Part shown: positions 7,421 to 14,329 of the stretch, piece after piece | Layout: each line of letters begins with the position of its first letter | How positions within the stretch are numbered: the stretch's first letter is position 1 | NCBI GenBank assembly: GCA_049325575.1 | Contig: JBMOLK010000033.1 | Coordinates: forward strand, 1-22,112 | Length of the DNA stretch: 22,112 bases | Reading direction: 5' to 3' | From: JBMOLK01 sp049325575 | Lineage (GTDB): Bacteria; Bacillota; Clostridia; Acetivibrionales; Acetivibrionaceae | Program-made: the position numbers and the translations under genes | The notes under the pieces: model-generated | Told to the model about the DNA's origin: nothing | Databases searched by the model: none | What the model saw: the letters and a program-made list of their open reading frames with translations, nothing else

Positions 7421-8236
7421 TTATGCTTTCCTAAACGGAAATTGTATTTCAGTTATATACTCGTTAGGGTCGTCTGTGATCCATGCTCCCTTTAAATAAA
7501 GTTCCCTTGGCGGTGCAATTATTTCATACCTGTTTTCCTCAATCCACTTTGATATGGCACTGTATGCCATATTCAGTGTCTCGTATGGGCCTTTATGAAC
7601 AACACAGGCAGCTTCTTTTATACCATCAAGAACCTTGACCTTGATGCGGTCTGTTTCAGGAAGTTCTCCTATTACAGGCTCTATGACTTCTGCATCAACA
7701 GCCTCTTCCTTGTACCCTTCATCATGGTAAATCGCCATACAGGGAGGCACAATCTTTGCTCCATACTTCTCTATATGCTCTCCTAGTTCATGCCAAAGAT
7801 GACTCTGTTCACTGTAGCTTGGTATAATATCCCTTAATGCTGCAACTCTTACGGGCTCAATTTCCTTTATAACAATACTGTAATTCATAACCTGATCCTC
7901 CTGTTTATAGATTTTCATGAGAAATTCTACGCGAGACAGTCTTTCATTTTCACTCTTTATCCTATTTGAAATTTCAGCATGCTTTAGCTCCAACAAGTTC
8001 TGCATCTGTTCCTTGCCCGGATTCTTATCAAGAATCAAAGCTATCTCCTCCAAGGAAAACCCTATGTACTTAAGTGCAAGGATTTTATTGAGCTTTGGCA
8101 TCTGGCTGGCTGAATAATATCTGTAACCTGTAAAGCTGTCAATTTTTTCAGGCTGCAGAAGACCTATATTGTCATAGTGCCTCAATGTTTTAACAGTTAC
8201 CTTGTTTAGTCTCGCGAAATCTCCGATTTTGAACAT
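7421..8236 (-). CDS. MerR-family regulator with GyrI-like effector domain
   Basis: A 271-residue regulator. Residues 1-70 form the MerR winged helix (MFKIGDFARLNKVTVKTLRHYD, then GLLQPEKID and GYRYYS). A linking coiled coil (about 75-110) follows, and then a GyrI/BmrR-like ligand-binding domain (about 118-271) with VRVAALRDIIPSY and the late KGAWITDDPNEYITEIQFP. It therefore resembles BmrR-type drug or small-molecule sensors, not metal sensors. The start is set by AGGAGGT 6 nt before the ATG. Its own promoter carries the hallmark 19-bp spacer and dyad (8280-8310), so autoregulation is likely. No transporter target is next to it. The downstream neighbours are hydrogenase genes, but each has its own promoter. 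Confidence 0.92.
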   Translation of the reverse strand: MFKIGDFARLNKVTVKTLRHYDNIGLLQPEKIDSFTGYRYYSASQMPKLNKILALKYIGFSLEEIALILDKNPGKEQMQNLLELKHAEISNRIKSENERLSRVEFLMKIYKQEDQVMNYSIVIKEIEPVRVAALRDIIPSYSEQSHLWHELGEHIEKYGAKIVPPCMAIYHDEGYKEEAVDAEVIEPVIGELPETDRIKVKVLDGIKEAACVVHKGPYETLNMAYSAISKWIEENRYEIIAPPRELYLKGAWITDDPNEYITEIQFPFRKA

Positions 8237-8279
8237 CTTAACCTCCTACGCGCGCATGTTCATTAAGACCTTCAATTAA

Positions 8280-8310
8280 ATGATAAACCTTACTGTAACA
8301 GGAGAGTCAA
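8280..8310 (-). promoter_or_regulatory. MerR-type operator-promoter with 19-bp spacer
   Basis: The minus strand reads TTGACT (-35, 8305-8310), then 19 bp, then TATCAT (-10, 8280-8285). An imperfect dyad with arms 8287-8296 and 8298-8307 and core CTGT-A-ACAG fills the spacer. This overlong spacer with a dyad is the standard arrangement for MerR-family activation by DNA distortion, and the sequence resembles BmrR/Blt-type sites. Confidence 0.8.
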
Positions 8311-8421
8311 TATATTAATTTAATATTTTCATAATTATTGTTGTTTAATAACACAATGAGAGAATAATATATGAAACACATGTTCATGTCAAGAATTAAA
8401 GGCCGGTAGATCACTCTTTAA
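8311..8421. other. AT-rich intergenic stretch
   Basis: Between the MerR promoter and the hemerythrin terminator. I see no gene or clear signal here beyond AT-rich sequence and a short ATGAAC-like dyad (near 8378-8390). Confidence 0.4.
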
Positions 8422-8465
8422 ACAAAAAATTAAAAGGCTGTAAATGAGCAACTTCATCTACAACC
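8422..8465 (-). terminator. Intrinsic terminator after the hemerythrin gene
   Basis: Minus-strand arms 8454-8465 and 8436-8447 pair over 12 bp (two G-T pairs) around a 6-nt loop (8448-8453), followed by a T-rich tract (8422-8435). It lies about 115 bp past the hemerythrin stop and should end that transcript. Confidence 0.85.
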
Positions 8466-8579
8466 CCTTCTTTCGTGCGCTTGATCAAACTTAATCCTAA
8501 TTGGTGGAATTAATACCTTACTGTTCATTATATTATTTTGTCATGACGTATTTACAACTTTATCAGATATGAAAATATG

Positions 8580-9146
8580 CTATACTAAGACCCTGGACAC
8601 CTTCTTTTCCAGCTCTTCAACCAGTTTAAGGTATTTATCGTGGACAGCGTCAGCTTTGGCCTTCTTCTCAAACTCTTCACACTCATGGTCCAGCTTAACT
8701 AAAGTATCCTCTGACAAGTTGTTTTGAGCGTACTTAAATACCACACCATCCTCCTTATCAATGTGCCTGTGAAGAAGGTGGGTATATGATACCGCATTGG
8801 CAATTACATCAAGCTTAGAGTCCTGGTCACCATCAAGAACACGTTTTACCGAGAGCTCTAATTCCTGTATATAAAGCCTTCCTAGGTCATGCTCTACATT
8901 CATACCGTATCTTACAAGTTTTTCAGCTGTTGAACCAAGCTCTTCAGTCATTTTATTAAAAAGCATGGTCTCTTCCTTGCCATGATGGTGCCTGTCAGCG
9001 TAATTTCTTACAAAGTCAATGATTTTAAAAAAATCCTCATAATCTACCCTGTCTCCGTTTAAGATTCTGCTGCAGTATTTACGGACTACAGCAAGTATTC
9101 TTTTTATGTTTTTATGTTCTTCAACCATAAGCTCTATACAGTTCAC
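8580..9146 (-). CDS. Hemerythrin-like (HHE) domain protein
   Basis: A 188-residue, probably cytoplasmic, four-helix di-iron protein. Ligand-type motifs: EEHKN (H11), HHHGKEE (about 53-59), NVEHD (about 83-87) and LHRHIDKEDGVVF (about 124-136). This is the HxxxE / HxxxD pattern of bacterial hemerythrins that bind O2 or NO or handle iron. No signal peptide or membrane segment. The start is GTG, 7 nt after AGAGGT. It lies downstream of the FNT channel gene with a 96-bp gap and no terminator, then ends at a strong terminator (8422-8465). Context with a Crp/Fnr regulator and redox proteins suggests a role in oxygen or NO stress. Confidence 0.92.
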   Translation of the reverse strand: MNCIELMVEEHKNIKRILAVVRKYCSRILNGDRVDYEDFFKIIDFVRNYADRHHHGKEETMLFNKMTEELGSTAEKLVRYGMNVEHDLGRLYIQELELSVKRVLDGDQDSKLDVIANAVSYTHLLHRHIDKEDGVVFKYAQNNLSEDTLVKLDHECEEFEKKAKADAVHDKYLKLVEELEKKVSRVLV

Positions 9147-9242
9147 AGTATCTACCTCTTTCCTTATAAATATAATTTTATAATTAAAAACATCCTTTAC
9201 CTTTATTCTTTGTAATTTTTATAGCTTTTATCTCATGAATAT

Positions 9243-10034
9243 TTAATTATGTCTATCCCCATATACAAACCAATATGCTGCCCCTATAAAAATTCCTCCG
9301 CCGATGATGTTTCCCAGGGTTACAGGAATCAGGTTATATATAAAGCCTGCCCACGAGACCGCCTGATTGCCGTGAGGGATAAGAAGACTCATTCCAAGAA
9401 GGGACATATTTGCCACACTATGCTCAAAGCCTGCTCCTATAAATCCAAAAAGGCACCAGAATATTAGGATTAGTTTTGCTGTATCTTCCCTTGCTTTGGT
9501 AGATGTCCATATTGCAAGACACACCAGCATATTGCACAATATACCCCTGAAAAACAGTTCACTAAAAGGGGCTGTCATTTTATCTGCTGAAATTGAAACA
9601 ATAAATTCCTTTAAAGGAGATCTCATAATAAGACCGGTACCTGCCATTGCCAGTGCAAGCAGGAGGGACCCGGCCAGGTTGCCAACATAACTCACAACCG
9701 AGATTTTTAAAGTCTTTACCCAGGATACCTTTCTTGCAAGACTTCCTATAATCATGGTCATATTATTACCTGTAAAAAGCTCTGAGCCTGCAAAAATAAC
9801 AAGGGTCAGTGCTATAGCAAAGGATGCCCCCATCAGTGCTCTAAGATACGGAAGGCCGGCCTGTCTTATTGGAGCACCTATGGAGTAAACCAGAACAACT
9901 CCAAACCCCACATATACTCCGGACATCATGGAAAGGATAAAATACCTTATAAAGCTTCTATCAAGAAAAGCTGATTTCTCCTTTGCAGCTTCCGTAAACT
10001 TTTCTATAATTTCATTGACCACCAACAACACCAT
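9243..10034 (-). CDS. Formate/nitrite transporter (FNT) family channel
   Basis: An integral membrane protein of about 263 aa with six hydrophobic segments, as in FocA/NirC/hydrosulfide channels. It carries the family signature FAGSELFTGNNM (about 81-92), GILCNMLVCLAIW (about 164-176) and FEHSVANMS, with the conserved pore histidine. FNT channels pass formate, nitrite or hydrosulfide. Sequence alone does not decide, and clostridial members include hydrosulfide channels. The start is uncertain: the ATG at 10034 overlaps the only purine-rich stretch (AAGGATGG), so a GTG or TTG a few codons in may be used. It follows the polyferredoxin gene by 89 bp without a terminator, so an operon polyferredoxin - FNT - hemerythrin is likely. 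Confidence 0.93.
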   Translation of the reverse strand: MVLLVVNEIIEKFTEAAKEKSAFLDRSFIRYFILSMMSGVYVGFGVVLVYSIGAPIRQAGLPYLRALMGASFAIALTLVIFAGSELFTGNNMTMIIGSLARKVSWVKTLKISVVSYVGNLAGSLLLALAMAGTGLIMRSPLKEFIVSISADKMTAPFSELFFRGILCNMLVCLAIWTSTKAREDTAKLILIFWCLFGFIGAGFEHSVANMSLLGMSLLIPHGNQAVSWAGFIYNLIPVTLGNIIGGGIFIGAAYWFVYGDRHN

Positions 10035-10078
10035 CCTTATAAAGGTTAATCATATTCTGCTTCTTATGGATAGGATGG
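10031..10078 (-). promoter_or_regulatory. Inverted repeat covering the FNT ribosome site and start
   Basis: CCATCCTAT on the minus strand (complement of 10070-10078) can pair with ATAAGGATGG (complement of 10031-10040), which holds the only Shine-Dalgarno-like purines and the first ATG of the FNT gene. The loop is about 29 nt. This could hide the ribosome site in the mRNA. Function is inferred. Confidence 0.35.
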
Positions 10079-10123
10079 CCATTTCACAGCACTATTATGA
10101 ATTTGCGGAAATTGAAAACAAAC

Positions 10124-10744
10124 TTATGAATACTTTATACATTTCTTAGGACAAGCTTTAATGCAGGCATTACAATCAAGGCACAGCCCTTTGTCTATAA
10201 TAGGGTAGACTTCCTTACTTTTCATTTTTACTGCATCCCCCGGGCAAACCTTTTTGCAAATACCACAGCGAATGCAATTATCACTGTTTACTTTTAAGAA
10301 GTGTGCTGCAGCCTTTCCCGGTAAATTTAAAACTGTTCCATAGGGACAAAGGTAGCGGTGCCAAAACGAAGGAACAAAAATTAGTGTCAATACGGTACCT
10401 AAAACTGTAAGGACAGGTAATACAGGAATCCTTTTTCCCGTATTGAGGCCAAATACCATGATACCTATAAACAAAATCAGTATACTGTAACGAATAAAGG
10501 GTCTCTCAAACCATAATGGCACTTCCCTTCTTTTAATCTTAAACTTCCCAAACATCCTGTCTATTACACTTGTAAAGGTATTTATAGGACAGATCCATCC
10601 GCAGTAGATCCTGGAAAATAGAACTGCTCCAATAACACCTCCCAGGAAAACAAACATCCATACCTGAATTCTTCCTAAAGCAGTCAACAGAATAAATGCA
10701 GCCAAGGATAGTATTTGGATAAATAGGTTTAACTTGAGTTTCAT
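10124..10744 (-). CDS. NapH/MauN-like membrane 4Fe-4S polyferredoxin
   Basis: A 206-residue membrane iron-sulfur protein with about four hydrophobic segments in residues 7-140. It has the paired membrane motifs YCGWICPINTF (about 48-58) and YLCPYGTVLN (about 131-140) typical of the NapH/NosR/YccM group. The C-terminal cytoplasmic domain carries two [4Fe-4S] sites: CIRCGICKKVCP and CLDCNACIKACP. It probably passes electrons between the quinone/membrane pool and soluble partners. The actual partner is not visible. The ATG has GGGGGAA upstream. It is divergent from the Crp/Fnr gene, whose likely operator is centred at about -41.5 of a candidate promoter for this gene (-10 at 10783-10788), the standard place for Crp/Fnr activation. 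Confidence 0.9.
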   Translation of the reverse strand: MKLKLNLFIQILSLAAFILLTALGRIQVWMFVFLGGVIGAVLFSRIYCGWICPINTFTSVIDRMFGKFKIKRREVPLWFERPFIRYSILILFIGIMVFGLNTGKRIPVLPVLTVLGTVLTLIFVPSFWHRYLCPYGTVLNLPGKAAAHFLKVNSDNCIRCGICKKVCPGDAVKMKSKEVYPIIDKGLCLDCNACIKACPKKCIKYS

Positions 10745-10766
10745 TATGATTCCCCCTGTTCCAAGG

Positions 10767-10795
10767 TTGATAATTAACTATAATTGTATTAGAAT
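10767..10795 (+). promoter_or_regulatory. Promoter of the Crp/Fnr regulator gene
   Basis: TTGATA (10767-10772), 17-bp spacer, TAGAAT (10790-10795). RNA would start near 10802, so the dyad at 10810-10825 falls just downstream of the start point, a repressing position. The divergent candidate -10 (TACAAT on the minus strand, 10783-10788) overlaps this promoter. Confidence 0.65.
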
Positions 10796-10809
10796 AAAGC
10801 TGATAATTC

Positions 10810-10825
10810 GGTAACCTATGTTACC
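10810..10825. promoter_or_regulatory. Crp/Fnr-type operator dyad
   Basis: GGTAAC-CTAT-GTTACC is a perfect palindrome with 6-bp arms and a 4-bp centre, the geometry of Crp/Fnr-family sites. It lies in the divergent region between the polyferredoxin gene and the Crp/Fnr gene. Binding by the adjacent regulator is inferred. Confidence 0.6.
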
Positions 10826-10850
10826 AATGCAAAAATTTAAGGAGATCCTG

Positions 10851-11531
10851 ATGGAACATCTGGAAAAGGCCCTGGCAAACTGTCCCCTGTTTAAAGACAT
10901 ACCTGTTGAAGAAGTGGGTGACGTTTTACAAAAAACTGATTATAGAGTACTCTCATTTTCCAAAAATCAAATAGTCGCCTTAGAGGGTGAGAGCTGTGCA
11001 GGTGTGGGGATTATAATTAAGGGAAGTATTGAAATTAAGAAAATTCTTGCTTCAGGAAAGTCTGTTGTAATAACCAGGATGAATACCGGGAATATCTTTG
11101 GAGAAGTAATGGCTTTTACGGATAATAATTCATATCCTTCCACCATTATTTCCTCTTCTGATACTAAAATAGTATCTATATCAAGGGATGATATTATATC
11201 GCTTTGCAGCTCAAATACAAGGTTTTTAAACAATGTATTGGGCCTTCTCTCAAACAAGATATTAACCCTTAATGAAAAAATTAAGAGTCTTTCCTACCAG
11301 AGCATCAGGCAGAAAATATCTGCATATATAATTGACGAGTATAATAAACAGCATAACCTGACTCTCAATCTGCCCTGCTCAAGGAAGGAATTGGCGGAGC
11401 TATTAGGAGTCCCAAGACCTTCTCTTTCAAGAGAAATGAAAAATATGAAAAACGACGGTTTGATGGATTTTAGTAAAAATACCGTTAGAATAATTGATCT
11501 AAACTCACTTGAAGATTCTCTTCTTAAATAG
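10851..11531 (+). CDS. Crp/Fnr-family transcriptional regulator
   Basis: A 226-residue regulator. Residues about 10-125 form a cyclic-nucleotide-binding-type beta barrel (GIIIKGSIEIKKIL, TGNIFGEVMAF), followed by a dimer helix and a C-terminal winged helix (about 145-215) with recognition region SRKELAELLGVPRPSLSREMKNM. There is no N-terminal Fnr-type cysteine cluster (only scattered cysteines), so an oxygen-sensing [4Fe-4S] as in Fnr is not evident. An NO- or redox-sensing relative such as an HcpR-like protein is possible. The frame is open from 10818, but AAGGAG lies 7 nt before the ATG at 10851, which decides the start. It is transcribed away from the polyferredoxin/FNT/hemerythrin genes, which are its likely targets. 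Confidence 0.92.
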   Translation: MEHLEKALANCPLFKDIPVEEVGDVLQKTDYRVLSFSKNQIVALEGESCAGVGIIIKGSIEIKKILASGKSVVITRMNTGNIFGEVMAFTDNNSYPSTIISSSDTKIVSISRDDIISLCSSNTRFLNNVLGLLSNKILTLNEKIKSLSYQSIRQKISAYIIDEYNKQHNLTLNLPCSRKELAELLGVPRPSLSREMKNMKNDGLMDFSKNTVRIIDLNSLEDSLLK

Positions 11532-11558
11532 ATAAACATCTATGCTCCTTTTACAAGC

Positions 11559-11585
11559 CAAAAACACCCGCCTTATAAGCGGGTG
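11559..11585 (-). terminator. Terminator of rnpB
   Basis: Minus-strand CACCCGC (11579-11585) and GCGGGTG (11565-11571), loop 7 nt, followed by TTTTTGG. It lies about 18 nt past the RNase P RNA 3' end. Read on the plus strand it has no U-run, so it is not a good terminator for the Crp/Fnr gene. Confidence 0.85.
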
Positions 11586-11602
11586 CCTCTGATACTTTGT
11601 AT

Positions 11603-11956
11603 GAGTAAGTCTATAAGCCGGGTTCTGTATTAAATAGTCATCTATCTAGGCTATACATCTCTGCATAGCTCAAGCCACCTACCCGGGACTGGCGGGCCAC
11701 CTTAACGTCCCTCTTTGCGGTGTTGCTCCAGATGGGGTTTACATAGCCGGCAAGTCGCCATGCCGCTGGTGAGCTCTTACCTCACCTTTCCACCCTTGCC
11801 TACCGAAAGTAATCTTACGGTATTCGCGGTATATCTCTGTTGCACTTTCCTTGAAGTCGCCTTCACCGGGAGTTACCCGGCACCCTGCCCTATGGAGCCC
11901 GGACTTTCCTCATGTACGGCCTTTCGGCACTGTACACGCGACTATCTGGCTTACTC
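11603..11956 (-). ncRNA. rnpB: RNase P RNA component, bacterial class A
   Basis: The catalytic RNA of ribonuclease P, which cuts 5' leaders from pre-tRNA. Recognised by its conserved blocks on the minus strand: GAGGAAAGUCCGGGCUCC near the 5' end, AUAGGGCAGGGUGCC, GGUAGGCAAGGGUGGAAAGG in the middle, and the 3' stretch AGAACCCGGCUUAUAG. The ends GAGUAAG and CUUACUC pair as helix P1 and set the limits to within a few bases. About 354 nt is typical of class A. A consensus promoter lies just upstream and an intrinsic terminator just downstream. Open frames over this stretch are shadows. Confidence 0.97.
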
Positions 11957-11985
11957 AAAAACTATTAACTTTAACAGTAAACTCA

Positions 11986-12014
11986 ATTATAAACCAATAT
12001 CTATACTGTGTCAA
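11986..12014 (-). promoter_or_regulatory. Consensus sigma-A promoter of rnpB
   Basis: Minus-strand TTGACA (12009-12014), 17-bp spacer, TATAAT (11986-11991): a perfect consensus, fitting a stable RNA gene. The -35 box contains the stop codon of the upstream nif3-type gene (12011-12013). RNA would start near 11979, about 23 nt before the mature 5' end. Confidence 0.88.
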
Positions 12015-13120
12015 ATAATTTTAAATGGGTCTTCTTCCACTTTATTACTTATTACCTCTAGTTCGGGAAATTTCCCCGATATCAACTCTGAAAGTCTTGG
12101 TACTATTATCTTTTCAGTGTTAAAATGGCCTGCATCTATGACGCACATACCCATTTCCATTATATCTACCGCTGTATGATACTTGATATCTCCCGTGACA
12201 AGAACATCAGCATTTGACTTTACCAGCCCTGACAAACTTTCATCAAAACTTCCGCAAAATACAGCTACATTTTTAATCTTCCTGTCAATACTCCCTATTA
12301 CCCGTACACTACTTACATCAAGCTTTTCTTTTACTGTCTTAACAAACTCGTTAAGGGTCACCGGCTCCTTTAGCACTCCTATATCCCCCATGCCGTATTC
12401 CTTTGCACTTACTTCAAGAGGATATATATCATATGCTACCTCTTCATATGGATGTGCACTTGTCATTGCCTCAACTACTTTTTTTAGGCTCTTTTGGGGT
12501 GCAACAGTCTCAAGCCTGTACTCATCAACACGTTCCAGATTTCCCTTTTTGCCTATATAAGGGTTTGTACCCTCAAGGGGCCTGAAGGTTCCTGTTCCTT
12601 TTGTCATAAAAGAGCAGTCACTGTAATTACCTATCCAACCTGCACCTGCTCTGCTCATAGCGTCCCTGACCAAATCAACACTGTCTTGGGGAACAAAAAC
12701 AACAATCTTATAAAGCATTTCCGACTTATACTTCTTTAGATTTTTTATTTCGGTAAGGCCTAATGTCATTGAAAGGTGATTATTGACTCCGCCTTTGACT
12801 ACATCAAGGTTGGTATGTACACTATACACTCCTATATTATTTTTGATGAGATTATAAATAATTCTACCCTTTGGGTCATCTTCGTTTATTCTCTTTAGCC
12901 CTTTGAATATAACAGGGTGATGGGATACAATAAGGTCTACACCCTTTTCTGCTGCTTCTGCTGCCACCTTTGACGTAACATCCAGGCAAACCATTACCCG
13001 GTTTACGGCACTATCTCTGTTTCCTAAAAGAAGGCCTACATTATCATAGTCTTCCGCTAAATTATTTGGAGCCAGCTCCTCCAAAAACCTAATTATTTCA
13101 TTTATACCGACAGCCATCAT
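12011..13120 (-). CDS. Nif3/YqfO-type dinuclear metal-binding protein
   Basis: A 369-residue protein of the NIF3 family (GTP cyclohydrolase I type 2-like fold). The exact role is unknown. Metal-ligand motifs: SHHPVIFKG near residue 65, and late DAGHFNTEK. Between them sits an insert of about 100 residues (MLYKIVVFVPQDSVDLVRDAM ... AHPYEEVAYDIYPLE) like the PII/CutA-like domain of Bacillus YqfO, which explains the length. The frame is open from a TTG at 13138, but AAAGGAG lies 5 nt before the ATG at 13120 (8 nt before another at 13117), so the start is one of these. It follows trmK, as in many Firmicutes, with a dyad repeat copy in between. Confidence 0.93.
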   Translation of the reverse strand: MMAVGINEIIRFLEELAPNNLAEDYDNVGLLLGNRDSAVNRVMVCLDVTSKVAAEAAEKGVDLIVSHHPVIFKGLKRINEDDPKGRIIYNLIKNNIGVYSVHTNLDVVKGGVNNHLSMTLGLTEIKNLKKYKSEMLYKIVVFVPQDSVDLVRDAMSRAGAGWIGNYSDCSFMTKGTGTFRPLEGTNPYIGKKGNLERVDEYRLETVAPQKSLKKVVEAMTSAHPYEEVAYDIYPLEVSAKEYGMGDIGVLKEPVTLNEFVKTVKEKLDVSSVRVIGSIDRKIKNVAVFCGSFDESLSGLVKSNADVLVTGDIKYHTAVDIMEMGMCVIDAGHFNTEKIIVPRLSELISGKFPELEVISNKVEEDPFKII

Positions 13121-13161
13121 TACTGCTCCTTTCCCCAAATATTATGGTTCAAACTTAGCTA

Positions 13162-13265
13162 TTTAGAGATAAAGAACTGTAAAGATAAACATATAATTCG
13201 CTCCGCTAATTTGATACAAATGGCAGGCTCATCAAGTTTATCTACTTTTACAGTTCGATCTCTAT
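13162..13265 (-). repeat. Dyad repeat element, copy 1
   Basis: About 104 bp with imperfect inverted-repeat ends (AGAGAT.GAACTGTAAA type) and a conserved centre (TTGATGAG, GCCATTTG). A diverged copy lies at 18493-18596 in the opposite orientation, roughly three quarters identical with short indels. The outer edge holds the trmK stop codon (13262-13264). It has no coding capacity. It could be a MITE-like element or a conserved structured RNA. I see no match to a named family. Confidence 0.75.
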
Positions 13266-13954
13266 AAGTCACCTTTTAGAATACCTATTAGATCATTCCT
13301 TATCTTTATATAGTTGGTTCTTAACTCTATATCCTTGTTCTTCATGCTCTCCATTTCATATATTATCTTATCCAGTTGGCTTATTTTTTTCTCTATATAT
13401 TTCTTTAGGAGAGGATCTCTGTTTTCAATAAGCTTTTGCCCGATATAATAGAATACTTCATCCTTTTTTTGAATAACTCCCGTCCATTTGGCAGCAATAG
13501 CGTTATATATCTTATGTCCCTCACTTACCAATCTCTCGCTGTAGACTTCAAAACCATGCTCATAAAGCCATTCCCTGACCAGCTCTATTGCATTCATTGG
13601 CTGAAGTATCAGAGCGTTAGCTTTTACAGCCTTGCTATAATTACTCTCCAGTATTTCCCTTATAAGCATTCCACCCATTCCTGCAATAACTATAACATCG
13701 GCTTCATCTTCTTCTATAGGACTAAGTCCGTCTCCTATTTTTGCTATTATATAGTCTCTTAGTCCAAAACTGTCTATATTCTTTTGCGCGGCCTTAAGAG
13801 GTCCTGATTTTACATCCGCTGCCACAGCTTTCTTACACTTGCCGTTCTTAACAAGATATATAGGTATGTATGCATGATCTGTTCCTATATCACAAACAAT
13901 ATCACACTTAGGTGTCATGTCGGCAATCAGTTTTAGCCGTCCCTTTAATTCCAT
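13262..13954 (-). CDS. trmK: tRNA (adenine(22)-N1)-methyltransferase TrmK
   Basis: A SAM-dependent Rossmann methyltransferase making m1A22 in tRNA D-arms. At 230 aa it matches the family. Motif I is DIGTDHAYIPIYLV (22-35), then VAADVKSGPLKAA, GDGLSPI and motif IV VIAGMGGMLIREIL, followed by LQPMNAIELVREWLYEHGF. The C-terminal half (about 160-230) is a helical coiled-coil domain rich in Lys/Glu, as in Bacillus YqfN. AAGGGAG is 6 nt before the ATG. Upstream lies a 13-bp inverted repeat (13980-14041). The gene sits between nif3 and the rpoD region, the usual Firmicutes order, but with tRNAs and a ferritin-like gene added. Confidence 0.95.
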   Translation of the reverse strand: MELKGRLKLIADMTPKCDIVCDIGTDHAYIPIYLVKNGKCKKAVAADVKSGPLKAAQKNIDSFGLRDYIIAKIGDGLSPIEEDEADVIVIAGMGGMLIREILESNYSKAVKANALILQPMNAIELVREWLYEHGFEVYSERLVSEGHKIYNAIAAKWTGVIQKKDEVFYYIGQKLIENRDPLLKKYIEKKISQLDKIIYEMESMKNKDIELRTNYIKIRNDLIGILKGDL

Positions 13955-13979
13955 TTTTACTCCCTTTCATCATACTTGA

Positions 13980-14041
13980 CTGTGAAACCAGGATCGCCAG
14001 AATAAAGCTTCATAGATCTAAAAAGCAACCTGTTTTCACAG
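13980..14041. repeat. Inverted repeat in the trmK upstream region
   Basis: Arms 13980-13992 and 14029-14041 (CTGTGAAA-CCAGG against CCTGTTTTCACAG) match at 12 of 13 positions. The 36-nt loop contains a smaller GCTT/AAGC pairing. It lies 25 bp before the trmK start and could be a leader hairpin or an operator. Neither strand has a U-run. Confidence 0.5.
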
Positions 14042-14146
14042 ATGAAAAATATTTTATCCCAATTCAACTTTCTATAATTATATTAAAGTTTTGGCGCATA
14101 ATAAATAGTATAAATAAAATTTTAGCTTTTATAAGGGGATGTTTAT

Positions 14147-14329
14147 GTGATTCAAAACTCTAGACTCTTAAACGCAAAAGATACCGAAAGTCCACAAGAA
14201 ACAATAATATCTGGTGTCAACCTTACGAACAGCATTGCAAGTACAAATTTAAAACTCCCTGCTGCTACTGTAACCAAACAACAAGAGATAAATGACAACT
14301 TTGATACTTTCATAGAGAAAAGAAAATAA
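14147..14329 (+). CDS. Possible small protein, 60 aa, unknown
   Basis: A GTG-started frame preceded by AGGGG at 8 nt, a good ribosome site. The product is hydrophilic (MIQNSRLLNAKDTESP ... NFDTFIEKRK), with no membrane segment, cysteine or motif I recognise. Its stop codon lies in the 5' arm of a 13-bp hairpin (14323-14354), which could terminate it. The gap it fills is otherwise empty. A -35/-10 pair TTAAAG-17-TAGTAT is present upstream but weak. It is not a shadow of another gene. Against it are its small size and lack of recognisable homology. Confidence 0.4.
   Translation: MIQNSRLLNAKDTESPQETIISGVNLTNSIASTNLKLPAATVTKQQEINDNFDTFIEKRK

Noticed and set aside
8436..8465. Third copy of the dyad repeat
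   Set aside because: It shares only CTGTAAA-like words by chance. The rest matches a simple terminator stem and lacks the TTGATGAG and GCCATTTG blocks.
11715..12179. 154-codon plus-strand open frame
   Set aside because: Runs through the RNase P RNA gene and into the end of the nif3-type gene. The RNA identity is clear, so this frame is not a gene.
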